DNA of 53,561 nt, from NCBI GenBank assembly GCA_025356695.1, contig JANXSE010000044.1, forward strand, positions 1-53,561. Direction: 5' to 3'. Positions 8,681 through 17,111 of the stretch are shown here, one piece after another. Both the position numbers and the translations under genes were made by a program. The DNA comes from Betaproteobacteria bacterium (GTDB taxonomy: Bacteria; Pseudomonadota; Gammaproteobacteria; Burkholderiales; SG8-41). The notes below the pieces were generated by a model. It was given only the letters and a program-made list of their open reading frames with translations. It ran no database searches and had not been told where the DNA came from. The first letter of the stretch is position 1, and each line of letters starts with the position of its first letter.

Positions 8681-10075
8681 ATGCAGACAACCCGGACTGA
8701 ACGTGATTCCTTCGGCACCATCGAGGTGGACGCGGCGCGGCTGTGGGGGGCGCAGACGCAGCGTTCGCTCGAACATTTCGCCATTTCCAGCGAGCGCATG
8801 CCGGTCTCGCTGATCACGGCGCTGGCGACGATCAAGCTCGTTGCCGCGAGGGTCAATCGCGAACTCGGTTTGTTGCCCGAAGACAAGGCGACGGCCATCG
8901 CTGCCGCAGCTGAGGAAGTGCTGGCCGGAAAACATGCCGGGGAATTTCCGCTCTCGGTATGGCAGACCGGTTCGGGCACGCAGACCAATATGAACGTGAA
9001 CGAGGTGCTGGCCAACCGCGCCTCCGAACTGCTCGGCGGCGGGCGCGGTGTGGACTGCCGCGTGCATCCCAACGACGAGGTCAATCTCGGCCAGTCGTCG
9101 AACGATGTGTTTCCCACCGCCATGCATGTGGCCGCCGGTGGCGAAATCGTGCGCGCGCTGCTGCCTGCGCTGCACCGCCTGCAGGCGACGCTGGAAGCCA
9201 GGGCCGCCGCCTTTGCCGGCATCGTCAAAATCGGCCGCACGCATTTGCAGGACGCCACACCGCTGACGCTGGGCCAGGAGTTCTCCGGTTATGCCGCGCA
9301 GCTCGAACATGCGCAAAGCGTGATTACGCGCGCGCTGTCTTCGCTGCACCCGCTGGCAATCGGCGGCACCGCCGTCGGTACCGGCCTCAATACGCATGCG
9401 GAGTTCGGCGCGCGGGTAGCGGCCGGACTCGCCAGCCGCACGCGGCTGCCTTTTTACGCCGCCGCCAACAAGTTTGCCGCGCTCGCTGCCAATGACGGCA
9501 TGGTCGCCGCGCACGGCGCGCTGAAAACACTCGCGGTCGCGCTGATCAAGATCGCCAACGACATCCGCTGGCTGGCCTCGGGCCCGCGTTCGGGGCTGGG
9601 TGAACTCAGCATTCCGGAAAACGAACCGGGCAGCTCGATCATGCCGGGTAAGGTCAATCCGACGCAGTGCGAAGCGCTGACCATGCTGTGCACGCAGGTC
9701 ATGGCCAACGATGTCGCCATCGGCATTGGCGGCAGCGCCGGCAATTTCGAACTGAACGTTTACAAGCCGCTCATCATCCACAATTTCCTGCAAAGCGTGC
9801 GACTGCTGGCCGACGGCATGACCAGCTTCGAGCGGCATTGCGCGCGCGGCATTGAAGCGAACCGCGAACGCATCGCCGAACTGCTCGAACGCTCTCTCAT
9901 GCTGGTGACGGCGCTGACGCCGCACATCGGCTACGACCGTGCCGCTGCAATCGCCAAGCACGCGCACCACGAAGGCATCACCCTGCGTGAGGCGGCGCTG
10001 GCGCTGGGCCACGTCCCGGCCGCAGATTTCGACCGCTGGGTGAGACCGGCGGAGATGGTTGGCGGCCTTCAGTAA
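8681..10075 (+). CDS. fumC: Class II fumarate hydratase
   Basis: Fumarase C, the iron-free, oxygen-stable tetrameric enzyme of the citric acid cycle that hydrates fumarate to L-malate. The product is 464 residues, the family's usual size. The superfamily signature [11 protein letters not shown] is at about residues 317-327, preceded by the substrate-binding segments [11 protein letters not shown] and SSNDVFPTA, and [12 protein letters not shown] is present. ATG 8681 is preferred over ATG 8672, because GGAG at 8668-8671 lies 9 bases before 8681 and overlaps the earlier codon. It stands about 80 bases after pgm on the same strand and could be read from the same transcript. Confidence 0.97.
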   Translation: MQTTRTERDSFGTIEVDAARLWGAQTQRSLEHFAISSERMPVSLITALATIKLVAARVNRELGLLPEDKATAIAAAAEEVLAGKHAGEFPLSVWQTGSGTQTNMNVNEVLANRASELLGGGRGVDCRVHPNDEVNLGQSSNDVFPTAMHVAAGGEIVRALLPALHRLQATLEARAAAFAGIVKIGRTHLQDATPLTLGQEFSGYAAQLEHAQSVITRALSSLHPLAIGGTAVGTGLNTHAEFGARVAAGLASRTRLPFYAAANKFAALAANDGMVAAHGALKTLAVALIKIANDIRWLASGPRSGLGELSIPENEPGSSIMPGKVNPTQCEALTMLCTQVMANDVAIGIGGSAGNFELNVYKPLIIHNFLQSVRLLADGMTSFERHCARGIEANRERIAELLERSLMLVTALTPHIGYDRAAAIAKHAHHEGITLREAALALGHVPAADFDRWVRPAEMVGGLQ

Positions 10076-10270
10076 ATCCGGCCAAGCCGGCACTTCTGCA
10101 AAGTCCGCACCGTTCGGCGTCATGGTCGCGATTGTTTGACTCTGTTCGCTGGCGTACGGACGCAAAGGGGCGGGGCCGCTACCGTGCGCTCACGACGTAT
10201 TTGCCATCATGCAACGCAAATCCGCTGTGTGCCCGGTCCGGGCGCAAGCGTCAACTTAAGAGGCTCAAAT

Positions 10271-10786
10271 ATGAAACCAGTTTTTGGAACGAAGCTGCAA
10301 CTCATCACGACCGCAACCGTTTTTGCTTTTGCGGCCGCCGCCGCACTGGCCCAGCCCACTGCCGCCGTCTCTGAAGACAAGGCGCAGATGAAATCGGACA
10401 AGGCCGCGCTGCAGCGCGACGAAAAGCAGATGAAGACCGATACCAAAACAATGAAAGACGACAAGGCCTCCGGCAAGATGGCGGCAGAATCGAAGGATTC
10501 GGCAAAGGTCTACAACGACGAGCGCGCCGTCAAGGCGGACAAAAAAGCCGTGTCCACCGACAAACCCGGTTCGCTGCAGAAGAAATCCGACAATGCGACC
10601 CTGCAGCGCGATGAAAAGCAGATGAACGCCGACAAGTCGAAGCTGAAGTCCGACAAAGCCTCCGGAAAAATGGCGGCGGAATCGAAAGACTCGGATAAGG
10701 TGTTCAAGGACAGCCAAGGTGTCAAAGGCGACAAGAAGGACATTGAGGCGGACAAGGTGAATCTGAAAGCGGACCAGAAGAAATAG
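10271..10786 (+). CDS. Exported Lys/Asp-rich protein with an internal duplication
   Basis: A 171-residue protein with a clear signal peptide (residues 1-27, hydrophobic core ending ALA before QPTAAV), so probably periplasmic. The mature part is almost entirely Lys, Asp, Ala, Ser and Glu, with no Cys and few hydrophobic residues. It contains a duplication with a period of 64 residues: LQRDEKQM recurs at about 47 and 111, and DKASGKMAAESKDS occurs in both copies. Such composition is typical of disordered or heat-soluble, LEA-like proteins, but no family was recognised. The ribosome site AAGAGG lies just upstream of ATG 10271. The gene stands alone, behind a 195-base gap and before a strong terminator. 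A role as periplasmic stress or envelope-protecting protein is a guess from composition. Confidence 0.8.
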   Translation: MKPVFGTKLQLITTATVFAFAAAAALAQPTAAVSEDKAQMKSDKAALQRDEKQMKTDTKTMKDDKASGKMAAESKDSAKVYNDERAVKADKKAVSTDKPGSLQKKSDNATLQRDEKQMNADKSKLKSDKASGKMAAESKDSDKVFKDSQGVKGDKKDIEADKVNLKADQKK

Positions 10787-10801
10787 CCGCAGAATATTGT
10801 T

Positions 10802-10845
10802 GCCGCAATAAAAAACCCCGCTGCGGCGGGGTTTTTTATTGCGGC
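10802..10845. terminator. Perfect 20-bp hairpin, bidirectional intrinsic terminator
   Basis: Left arm 10802-10821 and right arm 10826-10845 are exact reverse complements around the loop TGCG. The stem has A6 on its left and T6 on its right side, so it gives a GC-rich stem followed by a U-run on either strand. It can end both the Lys/Asp-rich gene (+) and the GH94 fragment transcript (-). Confidence 0.93.
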
Positions 10846-10865
10846 GTGTGGCCCGCGCCCGCACC

Positions 10866-11192
10866 TTAGCGGACGAGACGGACCTCGACCACATGTTCAG
10901 CGCGATCGTTCAGCAGCGAGATCGAATTGTCCGTTTGCGCGGCCCCGTCGATGGTGATGCCGCTGTCGCCGTCCGCCGCAACGGTTTGCGTGACGGTGAT
11001 GTGATAAACCGTTTCGCGATAGCGATAATGCAGTTTGAACGATTTCCAGTCGGCTGGGATGCATGGCACAAAACGCAGTTTGTCGACCTCCAGCGTCAAG
11101 CCCAGCAGCGACTCGATGATCAAGCGGTACATCCAGCCGGCCGATCCGCTGTACCAGGTCCAGCCGCCGCGGCCGGTGTGCGGTGCGACCGC
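10866..11192 (-). pseudogene. C-terminal fragment of a cyclic beta-1,2-glucan synthase / GH94 phosphorylase-like gene
   Basis: On the minus strand the frame reads VAPHTGRGGWTWYSGSAGWM followed by YRLIIESLLGL and VPCIPADWKSFKLHYRYRE, ending at TAA 10866-10868. This is the end of the GH94 domain found at the C-terminus of NdvB-like cyclic glucan synthases and cellobiose-phosphorylase relatives, which are normally very large proteins. Only about 108 residues remain. Upstream of about 11192 the frame loses homology and meets a stop within four codons. There is no start codon or ribosome site in a sensible position. It is therefore a deletion scar, sitting directly downstream of the unknown gene at 11202-11690. 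Confidence 0.8.
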
Positions 11193-11201
11193 TAATCGGT
11201 T

Positions 11202-11690
11202 TCAGGCCGGCGCAGCGAATATCGTGGTTGCCAGATCGAGCAGATGTTGCTCGACGGCGCTGCGCGTCAGTTGCTCCAGATCGAATTCGCCGACGACACC
11301 GACGACGATCCCGCCGCTGCCGGTGATGGTGGAGCGGTTTGATGTGATCTTGCGCTGGTTCGGCGAAGCCTTGTAGGACAGGCATGGATTGCCGTGCGGT
11401 AGCGTCATCGCATTGGGGAAAACCGTCAACGTGATTTTTGCGGCGCTGGCGCTGTCGGCGGGGTCAAGCGACTTGTCGATCTCGACGGTGCAGGGGTGGC
11501 CGCGCTCGCCCAACTCGGCTGCAAACTCCTCGAAGCAGGGCTTGATGACGGCAGCGGTCGATTCCGCGTAGCCCGACAAAAACCGTTCGAGTGCGAGGCG
11601 GCGGTCATCTCTTTCGCGATTTTGCGATTGTTGCTTGCGCGCATATTCATCCAGCATGCGCGTCAATTCACTGCGTCGGCTTTGTTCCAT
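11202..11690 (-). CDS. Protein of unknown function, 162 residues
   Basis: I do not recognise this family. ATG 11690 is chosen because AGGGG lies 5 bases upstream; an ATG at 11708 is less likely. The first 50 residues are charged and probably helical (EQSRRSELTRMLDEYARKQQ). The rest looks like a mixed alpha/beta fold with a Gly-rich stretch (TGSGGIVVGVVGEFDLEQLT). There is no signal peptide or membrane segment. It ends 10 bases before the GH94 remnant, so its original downstream neighbour is gone. It is the first gene of a minus-strand unit that diverges from soxB across about 215 bases with no further gene. Confidence 0.6.
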   Translation of the reverse strand: MEQSRRSELTRMLDEYARKQQSQNRERDDRRLALERFLSGYAESTAAVIKPCFEEFAAELGERGHPCTVEIDKSLDPADSASAAKITLTVFPNAMTLPHGNPCLSYKASPNQRKITSNRSTITGSGGIVVGVVGEFDLEQLTRSAVEQHLLDLATTIFAAPA

Positions 11691-11905
11691 GGAGCCCCTG
11701 GTATGCAAAAAAAATTCATCGCGCCTGGTCGCAGCAAGGTCATGGAGGCGCTATGAATCCATGTCCGGTAGGGTGGTGAAACCCGCAGCCTGCAGTCTGC
11801 GCTGAATCCGGCATCACTGCCCGTACTTGTTTCGTGCTCTGCAGTTCGGCGTTTCCGGCGGTGTGATATGGTAAAGACGTTTTTTCGAAGAGTGACGGCT
11901 AAATC

Positions 11906-13639
11906 GTGGATAGACGGGATTTTCTGCATGTGCTGGCAATGGCGGCCGCGGCGGGATTGCCATTCCTGCAGTCCTCACGCGCGGCGCTCGCCGCCGCCAC
12001 TGCGATGTATGACCTGCCGCGCTTCGGTAACGTTCATTTTTTGCATCTGACCGATTGTCATGCGCAGTTGCTGCCGGTCTGGTTTCGCGAGCCGTCGGTA
12101 AACCTCGGCGCCGGGCGTTCGCGCGGCCGGCCGCCGCACGTGGTCGGCACAGCGCTGCTGCGGCAATTCGGCATCGCCGCCGGCAGTGCCGGTGCACACG
12201 CCTTTACCCATCTCGATTTCGTGCGCGCGGCGAAGACTTACGGCAAGGTCGGCGGCTTCGCGCATCTGGCTACCCTGGTCAAACAATTGCGCGCCAGCCG
12301 TCCGGGCGCATTACTGCTCGATGGCGGCGACACCTGGCAGGGTTCGGCCACCGCATTGTGGACGCGTGGGCAGGACATGGTGGAGGCCGCCGGCCTGCTG
12401 GGTGTGGATGTCATGACCGGGCACTGGGATTTCACGCTGGGGGCCGAGCGCGTGCTGGAAATCGTGCAGCGCGATTTCAAGGGGCGCACCGAGTTTCTGG
12501 CGCAGAACATCCGCACTGCCGATTTCGGCGACGAGGTATTTGCGCCGTTTACCCTGCGTTCGATGAATGGCGTTGCCGTCGCCGTCATCGGCCAGGCCTA
12601 TCCCTACACGCCGATCGCGAACCCGCGTTACTTCGTTGCCGACTGGAATTTCGGTATTCAGGAAGAGTCGATGCAGCGCACGGTGGATGTGGCGCGCGCG
12701 CAAGGTGCGCAGGCGGTCGTGTTGTTGTCGCACAACGGCATGGACATTGATCTGAAGCTGGCGTCGCGCGTGCGCGGCATCGATGCGATTCTCGGCGGCC
12801 ATACCCACGACGGCGTGCCGCAACCGGTGATCGTCAGCAATGCCGGCGGCAAAACGCTGGTGACCAACGCCGGCTCGAACGGCAAATTTCTCGGTGTGCT
12901 GGATCTGCGCATGGTGGCGGGCAGGGTCGATGGTTTTCAATACAAATTGCTGCCGGTCTTTGCCGATGTGCTGCCGGCGGACGCTGCAATGCAGTCGCTG
13001 ATCGAACGTGTGCGCGCGCCTTATCTGGAAAAACTGTCGGCGCCGCTGGCCGTGACCGAAGGCCTGCTCTACCGGCGCGGCAATTTCAACGGCACCTTCG
13101 ACCAGCTCATACTCGACGGCCTGATGGCGGAGAAAGACGCGGAAATCGCTTTTTCGCCGGGTTTTCGCTGGGGCACCAGTCTGCTGCCCGGTGAGACCAT
13201 CCGCATGGAGCATCTGATGGACCAGACCGCGATCACGTATCCGCACACGACGCTGACGGAAATGTCGGGGGCGACGATCAAAAGCGTGCTCGAAGACGTT
13301 GGCGACAATCTCTTCAATCCCGATCCTTATTACCAGCAGGGCGGCGACATGGTGCGCGTCGGCGGCCTGCAATACCGCTGCGATCCGGCGGCGCGGATCG
13401 GCCAGCGCATCGGCGATTTGCGCCTGCGCGGCAAATTGCTCGACGCCGGCAAACTCTACAAAGTGGCGGGCTGGGGCGCGGTTTCTGAGGAAGCGCGCGA
13501 CCGCGGCGGCGAGCCGGTGTGGGATTTGATGGCGCGTTACCTGCGCGGCCGCAAAAGCGTGCCGGCGCTGCGCCTGAACGTGCCCAGCCTCAAGGGCGTG
13601 CAGACGGATCCGGGAATCGATTCGGCCGCCATGCGTTGA
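11906..13639 (+). CDS. soxB: Thiosulfohydrolase SoxB
   Basis: SoxB is a periplasmic di-manganese enzyme of the Sox thiosulfate-oxidation pathway that hydrolyses sulfate off the SoxY-bound cysteine S-thiosulfonate. The 577 residues begin at GTG 11906 with a Tat-type signal (DRRDFL, then an Ala-rich core). The metallophosphatase domain has LTDCHAQLLP (residues 48-57), the SoxB-type GHWDFTLG, LSHNGMD and GGHTHDG (about residue 298). A 5'-nucleotidase C-terminal domain follows. Wording such as LPVWFREPSVN and GRPPHVVG distinguishes SoxB from ordinary 5'-nucleotidases. No soxXYZA or soxCD gene lies in the window, so soxB is isolated here. The OmpH-like gene starts 42 bases downstream and may share the transcript. 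Confidence 0.93.
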   Translation: MDRRDFLHVLAMAAAAGLPFLQSSRAALAAATAMYDLPRFGNVHFLHLTDCHAQLLPVWFREPSVNLGAGRSRGRPPHVVGTALLRQFGIAAGSAGAHAFTHLDFVRAAKTYGKVGGFAHLATLVKQLRASRPGALLLDGGDTWQGSATALWTRGQDMVEAAGLLGVDVMTGHWDFTLGAERVLEIVQRDFKGRTEFLAQNIRTADFGDEVFAPFTLRSMNGVAVAVIGQAYPYTPIANPRYFVADWNFGIQEESMQRTVDVARAQGAQAVVLLSHNGMDIDLKLASRVRGIDAILGGHTHDGVPQPVIVSNAGGKTLVTNAGSNGKFLGVLDLRMVAGRVDGFQYKLLPVFADVLPADAAMQSLIERVRAPYLEKLSAPLAVTEGLLYRRGNFNGTFDQLILDGLMAEKDAEIAFSPGFRWGTSLLPGETIRMEHLMDQTAITYPHTTLTEMSGATIKSVLEDVGDNLFNPDPYYQQGGDMVRVGGLQYRCDPAARIGQRIGDLRLRGKLLDAGKLYKVAGWGAVSEEARDRGGEPVWDLMARYLRGRKSVPALRLNVPSLKGVQTDPGIDSAAMR

Positions 13640-13681
13640 GCGGAATTGCGCTAAGATAGGTGCAACGCAACAAGGAATATC

Positions 13682-14200
13682 ATGATGACAATCACCCGCA
13701 TCATCTTTGCACTGCTTCTGTTGACCGGGGCGTCCGCCATGGCGCAGCCGCTCAAAATCGGTTTTATCAACGCCTTTCGCATTGAAGCCGAGTCGGAAAC
13801 GACCAAGCGCGTGATCGAGCAGATCAAGAAGGAATTCGCGCCGCGCGAACAGCAATTGCAGGCCCTGCAGAAGCAGGGCGTCGATTTGCGCACCGAACTC
13901 GAACGCGAGGCGGACAAGATGAAGCCGGCCGACCGCGCGGCCAAGGAAAAACGCCTGGCGGCACTCTCGCAGCAGTTCGAGCAGATGCAGCGCAGCTACG
14001 GCGAAGACATGGAATTCCGCCAGCGCGAAGCGCGCGGTCGCCTGATCAGCGAAATCGGCGCCGTGATCAATGCTATCGCCGAGGCGGAAAAATTCGATCT
14101 GGTCCTGCAGCAGGCAATTTATGCCAGCACGCAAATTGATCTGACCGATCGCGTCATCAAGGAACTGGCCAAACGGCCGCCGGCCGCCGAGACACGCTAG
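13682..14200 (+). CDS. OmpH/Skp-family periplasmic chaperone-like protein
   Basis: 172 residues with an N-terminal signal peptide (residues 1-21, ending AMA before QPLK), then KIGFINAFRIEAES and a long, charged coiled-coil region (about 40-115) closing with a short C-terminal beta/helix part. This is the architecture of Skp, the trimeric jellyfish chaperone that holds outer-membrane proteins in the periplasm. Skp is usually next to bamA; here the gene sits between soxB and an amidase, so it may be a second, specialised copy. The ribosome site AAGGAA precedes ATG 13682. It ends 2 bases before the next gene. Confidence 0.85.
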   Translation: MMTITRIIFALLLLTGASAMAQPLKIGFINAFRIEAESETTKRVIEQIKKEFAPREQQLQALQKQGVDLRTELEREADKMKPADRAAKEKRLAALSQQFEQMQRSYGEDMEFRQREARGRLISEIGAVINAIAEAEKFDLVLQQAIYASTQIDLTDRVIKELAKRPPAAETR

Positions 14201-14202
14201 GC

Positions 14203-15033
14203 ATGTCTGCGTTCAAGGCTGCCTGCGTGCAGCTGAATTCAGGCAACGATCTCGCCGCCAATCTGCAGGCCATCGCTGCCGCCGTGCGCGAAGCTGCCGC
14301 GCAGGGCGCGCACTTCATTCTGTTGCCCGAATACGCGGCGCTGCTCGACGGCAGCGGGCGCGTCATGCGCGACCATTCATTTGCCGAGGACGCCCATCCG
14401 GCGCTCGAAGAATGCCGCAAGCTGGCGCGTGAAACCGCAACCTGGCTGCTGGTCGGTTCGCTGACGATCAAGATTGACGACGCGCGCATGGCCAACCGTT
14501 CGTATCTGCTGTCGCCGGACGGCACGGTGGCGGCGCGCTACGACAAAATCCATATGTTTGACGTGACCCTGCCGAGCGGCAAGGTCATCCGCGAATCGAG
14601 CGCCTATCAGCCCGGCAACCGCGCGGTGATCGTACAAACGCCGTGGGGTGCGCTCGGCATGACGGTTTGTTACGACCTGCGTTTCCCGCAACTGTTCCGC
14701 GCACTGTCGCGCGCCGGCGCGCAGTTTCTGGCGGTGCCCTCGTCGTTCCAGCGCGAAACCGGCATCGTGCACTGGCACTCTTTGTTACGCGCGCGCGCCA
14801 TTGAAAATCTCGCCTATGTGTTTGCACCGGCGATGTGCGGCGACCATCCGGGCAACCGTTCTACCTACGGGCATTCGCTGATCATCGACCCGTGGGGAAA
14901 GATCATCGCCGAACTCGGCACCGAACCGGGCATCTGCTACGCCGAGATCAATCCGTCCGAGGTGGATCGCGTGCGCACGATGCTGCCGTCGTTGACGCAC
15001 GACTGCGCGTTCGAAGGGCCGGCTGCGCCTTAA
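14203..15033 (+). CDS. Carbon-nitrogen hydrolase, Nit1/deaminated-glutathione amidase type
   Basis: A cytosolic nitrilase-superfamily amidase of 276 residues. The catalytic triad is visible as Glu43 (LLPEYA), Lys115 (YDKIHMFD) and Cys156 (MTVCYDLRFPQLFR). The last motif and HWHSLLRARAIEN are typical of the Nit1/Nit2 branch, which includes the metabolite-repair enzyme hydrolysing deaminated glutathione. The start lies 2 bases after the OmpH-like stop, so the two are co-transcribed. Substrate is inferred from branch resemblance only; an omega-amidase role is the main alternative. Confidence 0.88.
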   Translation: MSAFKAACVQLNSGNDLAANLQAIAAAVREAAAQGAHFILLPEYAALLDGSGRVMRDHSFAEDAHPALEECRKLARETATWLLVGSLTIKIDDARMANRSYLLSPDGTVAARYDKIHMFDVTLPSGKVIRESSAYQPGNRAVIVQTPWGALGMTVCYDLRFPQLFRALSRAGAQFLAVPSSFQRETGIVHWHSLLRARAIENLAYVFAPAMCGDHPGNRSTYGHSLIIDPWGKIIAELGTEPGICYAEINPSEVDRVRTMLPSLTHDCAFEGPAAP

Positions 15034-15052
15034 CCCGGCGCGCAGGCCTGGT

Positions 15053-15502
15053 TTATCTTTTCGCGGCGAGGTGCGGGAACTGGATCCCTGACAAAGTGCC
15101 GGGTGCGACCGCCGCGGGTGCTTCGCTGTTGGGGAAATTCAGTTCGATCTTGTTGTCGACCGGATCGCGCACGAACATCTGAAAGCCCGCACTCGGAACA
15201 TTCTGTTCGTCGAAATGCGCGCCGTAGCCGACGAGGCGGCGGCGGTATTCATCAACGCCGGTGACATCAAAGGCGACGTGATCCCAGCTGCTGCGCTTTT
15301 CGTCGCCGCTCCAGTCATCAGGGAAACGCACGACGACGTGGATGAGTGGGTGGTCGCCCATATACAGCCACAGTCCTTCGTTGGGAAACTGCGGGCGATA
15401 GCCGACGTTCAGGCCGAGTATGCTGCCGTAGAATTTCTCGATGGCCGGAATGTCTTTGGGACGGCAACCGATGTTGACATGATGTACGCCTCGAAACGCC
15501 AT
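15053..15502 (-). CDS. VOC-family (glyoxalase/dioxygenase fold) protein
   Basis: 149 residues with the vicinal-oxygen-chelate fold: HHVNIGCRPKDIPAIEKFYG at the start, WDHVAFDV in the middle and RDPVDNKIELNF near the end. His, His and Glu in these three places are the probable metal ligands. The reaction cannot be told from sequence. The gene is convergent with the amidase (19 bases between stops) and diverges from surE across 205 bases. Confidence 0.85.
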   Translation of the reverse strand: MAFRGVHHVNIGCRPKDIPAIEKFYGSILGLNVGYRPQFPNEGLWLYMGDHPLIHVVVRFPDDWSGDEKRSSWDHVAFDVTGVDEYRRRLVGYGAHFDEQNVPSAGFQMFVRDPVDNKIELNFPNSEAPAAVAPGTLSGIQFPHLAAKR

Positions 15503-15602
15503 GGTGAAACCTCTTCAGTCGCAGAAAGGCGACACTTTGCCAGAGTTACGACGGGCGTCGCAAGCAGACTGCGCATGCCGGCGCTTTGCCGGGAGGGGTG
15601 CG

Positions 15603-15611
15603 TGTTACAAT
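15603..15611 (+). promoter_or_regulatory. Putative extended -10 promoter for surE-pcm-nlpD
   Basis: TGTTACAAT is an extended -10 element (TGn plus TACAAT). No good -35 is seen at 17 bases; TTTGCC at 15585-15590 is 15 bases away. It would give a leader of about 90 bases before surE. Confidence 0.4.
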
Positions 15612-15707
15612 CTGGCGCCGTGCATGCATCGAAATTTTCATCAGGTCGCGATGTCTGCGGCGGCCGCAAACGGGTAGTTTCCCGCGCCTTATTTCCGGTG
15701 CCGAACA

Positions 15708-16448
15708 ATGCACATTCTGTTGAGTAACGACGATGGTTACTTCGCGCCTGGACTGGCCGTCCTCGCCGAGGCGATCGGCGCGATCGCCCAGGTCACCGTG
15801 GTGGCACCCGAGCGCGACCGCAGCGGCGCGAGCAATTCGCTGACGCTGGACCGTCCACTCAGTGTGCGTCGCGCTGCCAACGGTTTCTTTTACGTCAACG
15901 GCACGCCGACCGATTGCGTGCATCTGGCGGTGACCGGACTGCTCGACAAAATGCCGGACATCGTGATTTCCGGCATCAACCACGGCGCCAACATGGGCGA
16001 CGACACGATTTATTCCGGCACGGTGGCCGCTGCCACCGAGGGTTTTTTGCTCGGCATTCCTTCCCTGGCGGTGTCGCTGGTCGCCAGCGGCAGCGACCAT
16101 TTCAAGACTGCCGCGCGCGTGGCTGCCGATCTCGCCGCGCGCCTCGCGCGCAGCCCGCTCGGCCAGCCGCTGCTGTTGAATGTCAATGTGCCCGACGTGC
16201 CGTTCGAATCGTTGTGCGGCATGCAGGTCACGCGCCTGGGCAAGCGGCACAAGGCCGAACCCGTGGTGCGCGCGACAACGCCGCGCGGCGAGACGGTCTA
16301 CTGGGTCGGTGCCGCCGGTGCGGCGCAGGATGCCGGTGAGGGCACCGATTTTCATGCGGTCAGCCAGTCGATGGTGTCTTTGACGCCGTTGCAGATCGAT
16401 TTGACGCAGAACACACAGTTGCAGACGGTCAGGCAGTGGCTGGCATGA
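15708..16448 (+). CDS. surE: 5'/3'-nucleotidase SurE
   Basis: A divalent-metal-dependent nucleoside 5'/3'-monophosphatase with some exopolyphosphatase activity in the family, linked with stationary-phase survival. The 246 residues are full length. Asp8 and Asp9 of [12 protein letters not shown], the Ser/Asn motif RSGASNS and [10 protein letters not shown] supply the metal and phosphate ligands. The stop overlaps the start of pcm as ATGA, giving translational coupling in the usual surE-pcm-nlpD order. Confidence 0.96.
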   Translation: MHILLSNDDGYFAPGLAVLAEAIGAIAQVTVVAPERDRSGASNSLTLDRPLSVRRAANGFFYVNGTPTDCVHLAVTGLLDKMPDIVISGINHGANMGDDTIYSGTVAAATEGFLLGIPSLAVSLVASGSDHFKTAARVAADLAARLARSPLGQPLLLNVNVPDVPFESLCGMQVTRLGKRHKAEPVVRATTPRGETVYWVGAAGAAQDAGEGTDFHAVSQSMVSLTPLQIDLTQNTQLQTVRQWLA

Positions 16449-17101
16449 GCACACGCATTTCAGGCATCGGCATGACCTCGCAACGCACGCGGTTGCGCAT
16501 GATCACGCGTTTGCGCGAGCAGGGCATCACCGACGAGGCGGTGCTCAACGTCATGAACGAGATCCCGCGCCATATCTTCGTTGAAGAGGCGCTGGCGAGC
16601 CGCGCCTACGATGATTGCGCGCTGCCGATCGGCTTCGGGCAGACCATTTCGCAGCCCTACATCGTCGCCCGTATGACCGAACTGCTGACGGCGGGCAAGC
16701 CGCCGGGCAAGGTGCTGGAGATCGGCACCGGCTGTGGCTATCAGACATCGATTCTTGCGCGACTGTCGACCGAGGTGTATTCGGTCGAGCGTTTGCTACC
16801 GCTGCTGTCGAAGGCGCGACGTAATGTGCGCGAACTGCGCGTCATGAACATCCGTTTCAAGCACGCCGACGGTCATGTCGGCATACCGGAAGGCGCGCCG
16901 TTCGACGCCATCATGGTGACGGCCGCGGCAACCCATGTGCCGGACGCGTTGAAGCAGCAGCTCGCGGTCGGCGGCCGCATGGTGGTGCCGATGGGCGCGG
17001 GCGAGCAGTATCTGTGCGTGCTCGAGCGCACTCGCAGCGGTTTTGCGGAGAAGCGGCTCGATGCGGTCAATTTCGTGCCGATGCTTTCGGGTCTCAGTTG
17101 A
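16445..17101 (+). CDS. pcm: Protein-L-isoaspartate O-methyltransferase
   Basis: Repairs isoaspartyl residues in aged proteins using S-adenosylmethionine. ATG 16445 shares four bases (ATGA) with the surE stop, which fixes the start over the GTG at 16436. The 218 residues contain [19 protein letters not shown] and the SAM-binding motif [16 protein letters not shown], then VPMGAG and a C-terminal VNFVPM segment. It is full length for the family, and nlpD follows after 10 bases. Confidence 0.96.
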   Translation: MSTRISGIGMTSQRTRLRMITRLREQGITDEAVLNVMNEIPRHIFVEEALASRAYDDCALPIGFGQTISQPYIVARMTELLTAGKPPGKVLEIGTGCGYQTSILARLSTEVYSVERLLPLLSKARRNVRELRVMNIRFKHADGHVGIPEGAPFDAIMVTAAATHVPDALKQQLAVGGRMVVPMGAGEQYLCVLERTRSGFAEKRLDAVNFVPMLSGLS

Positions 17102-17111
17102 GCGGTCGGCA

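Noticed and set aside
8657..10165. A 502-codon minus-strand frame opposite fumC
   Set aside because: fumC is full length with its signature; the antisense translation has no recognisable domain.
12311..14134. A 607-codon minus-strand frame opposite soxB and the OmpH-like gene
   Set aside because: It crosses two well-identified genes and their gap, has the biased composition of a shadow frame and shows no motifs.
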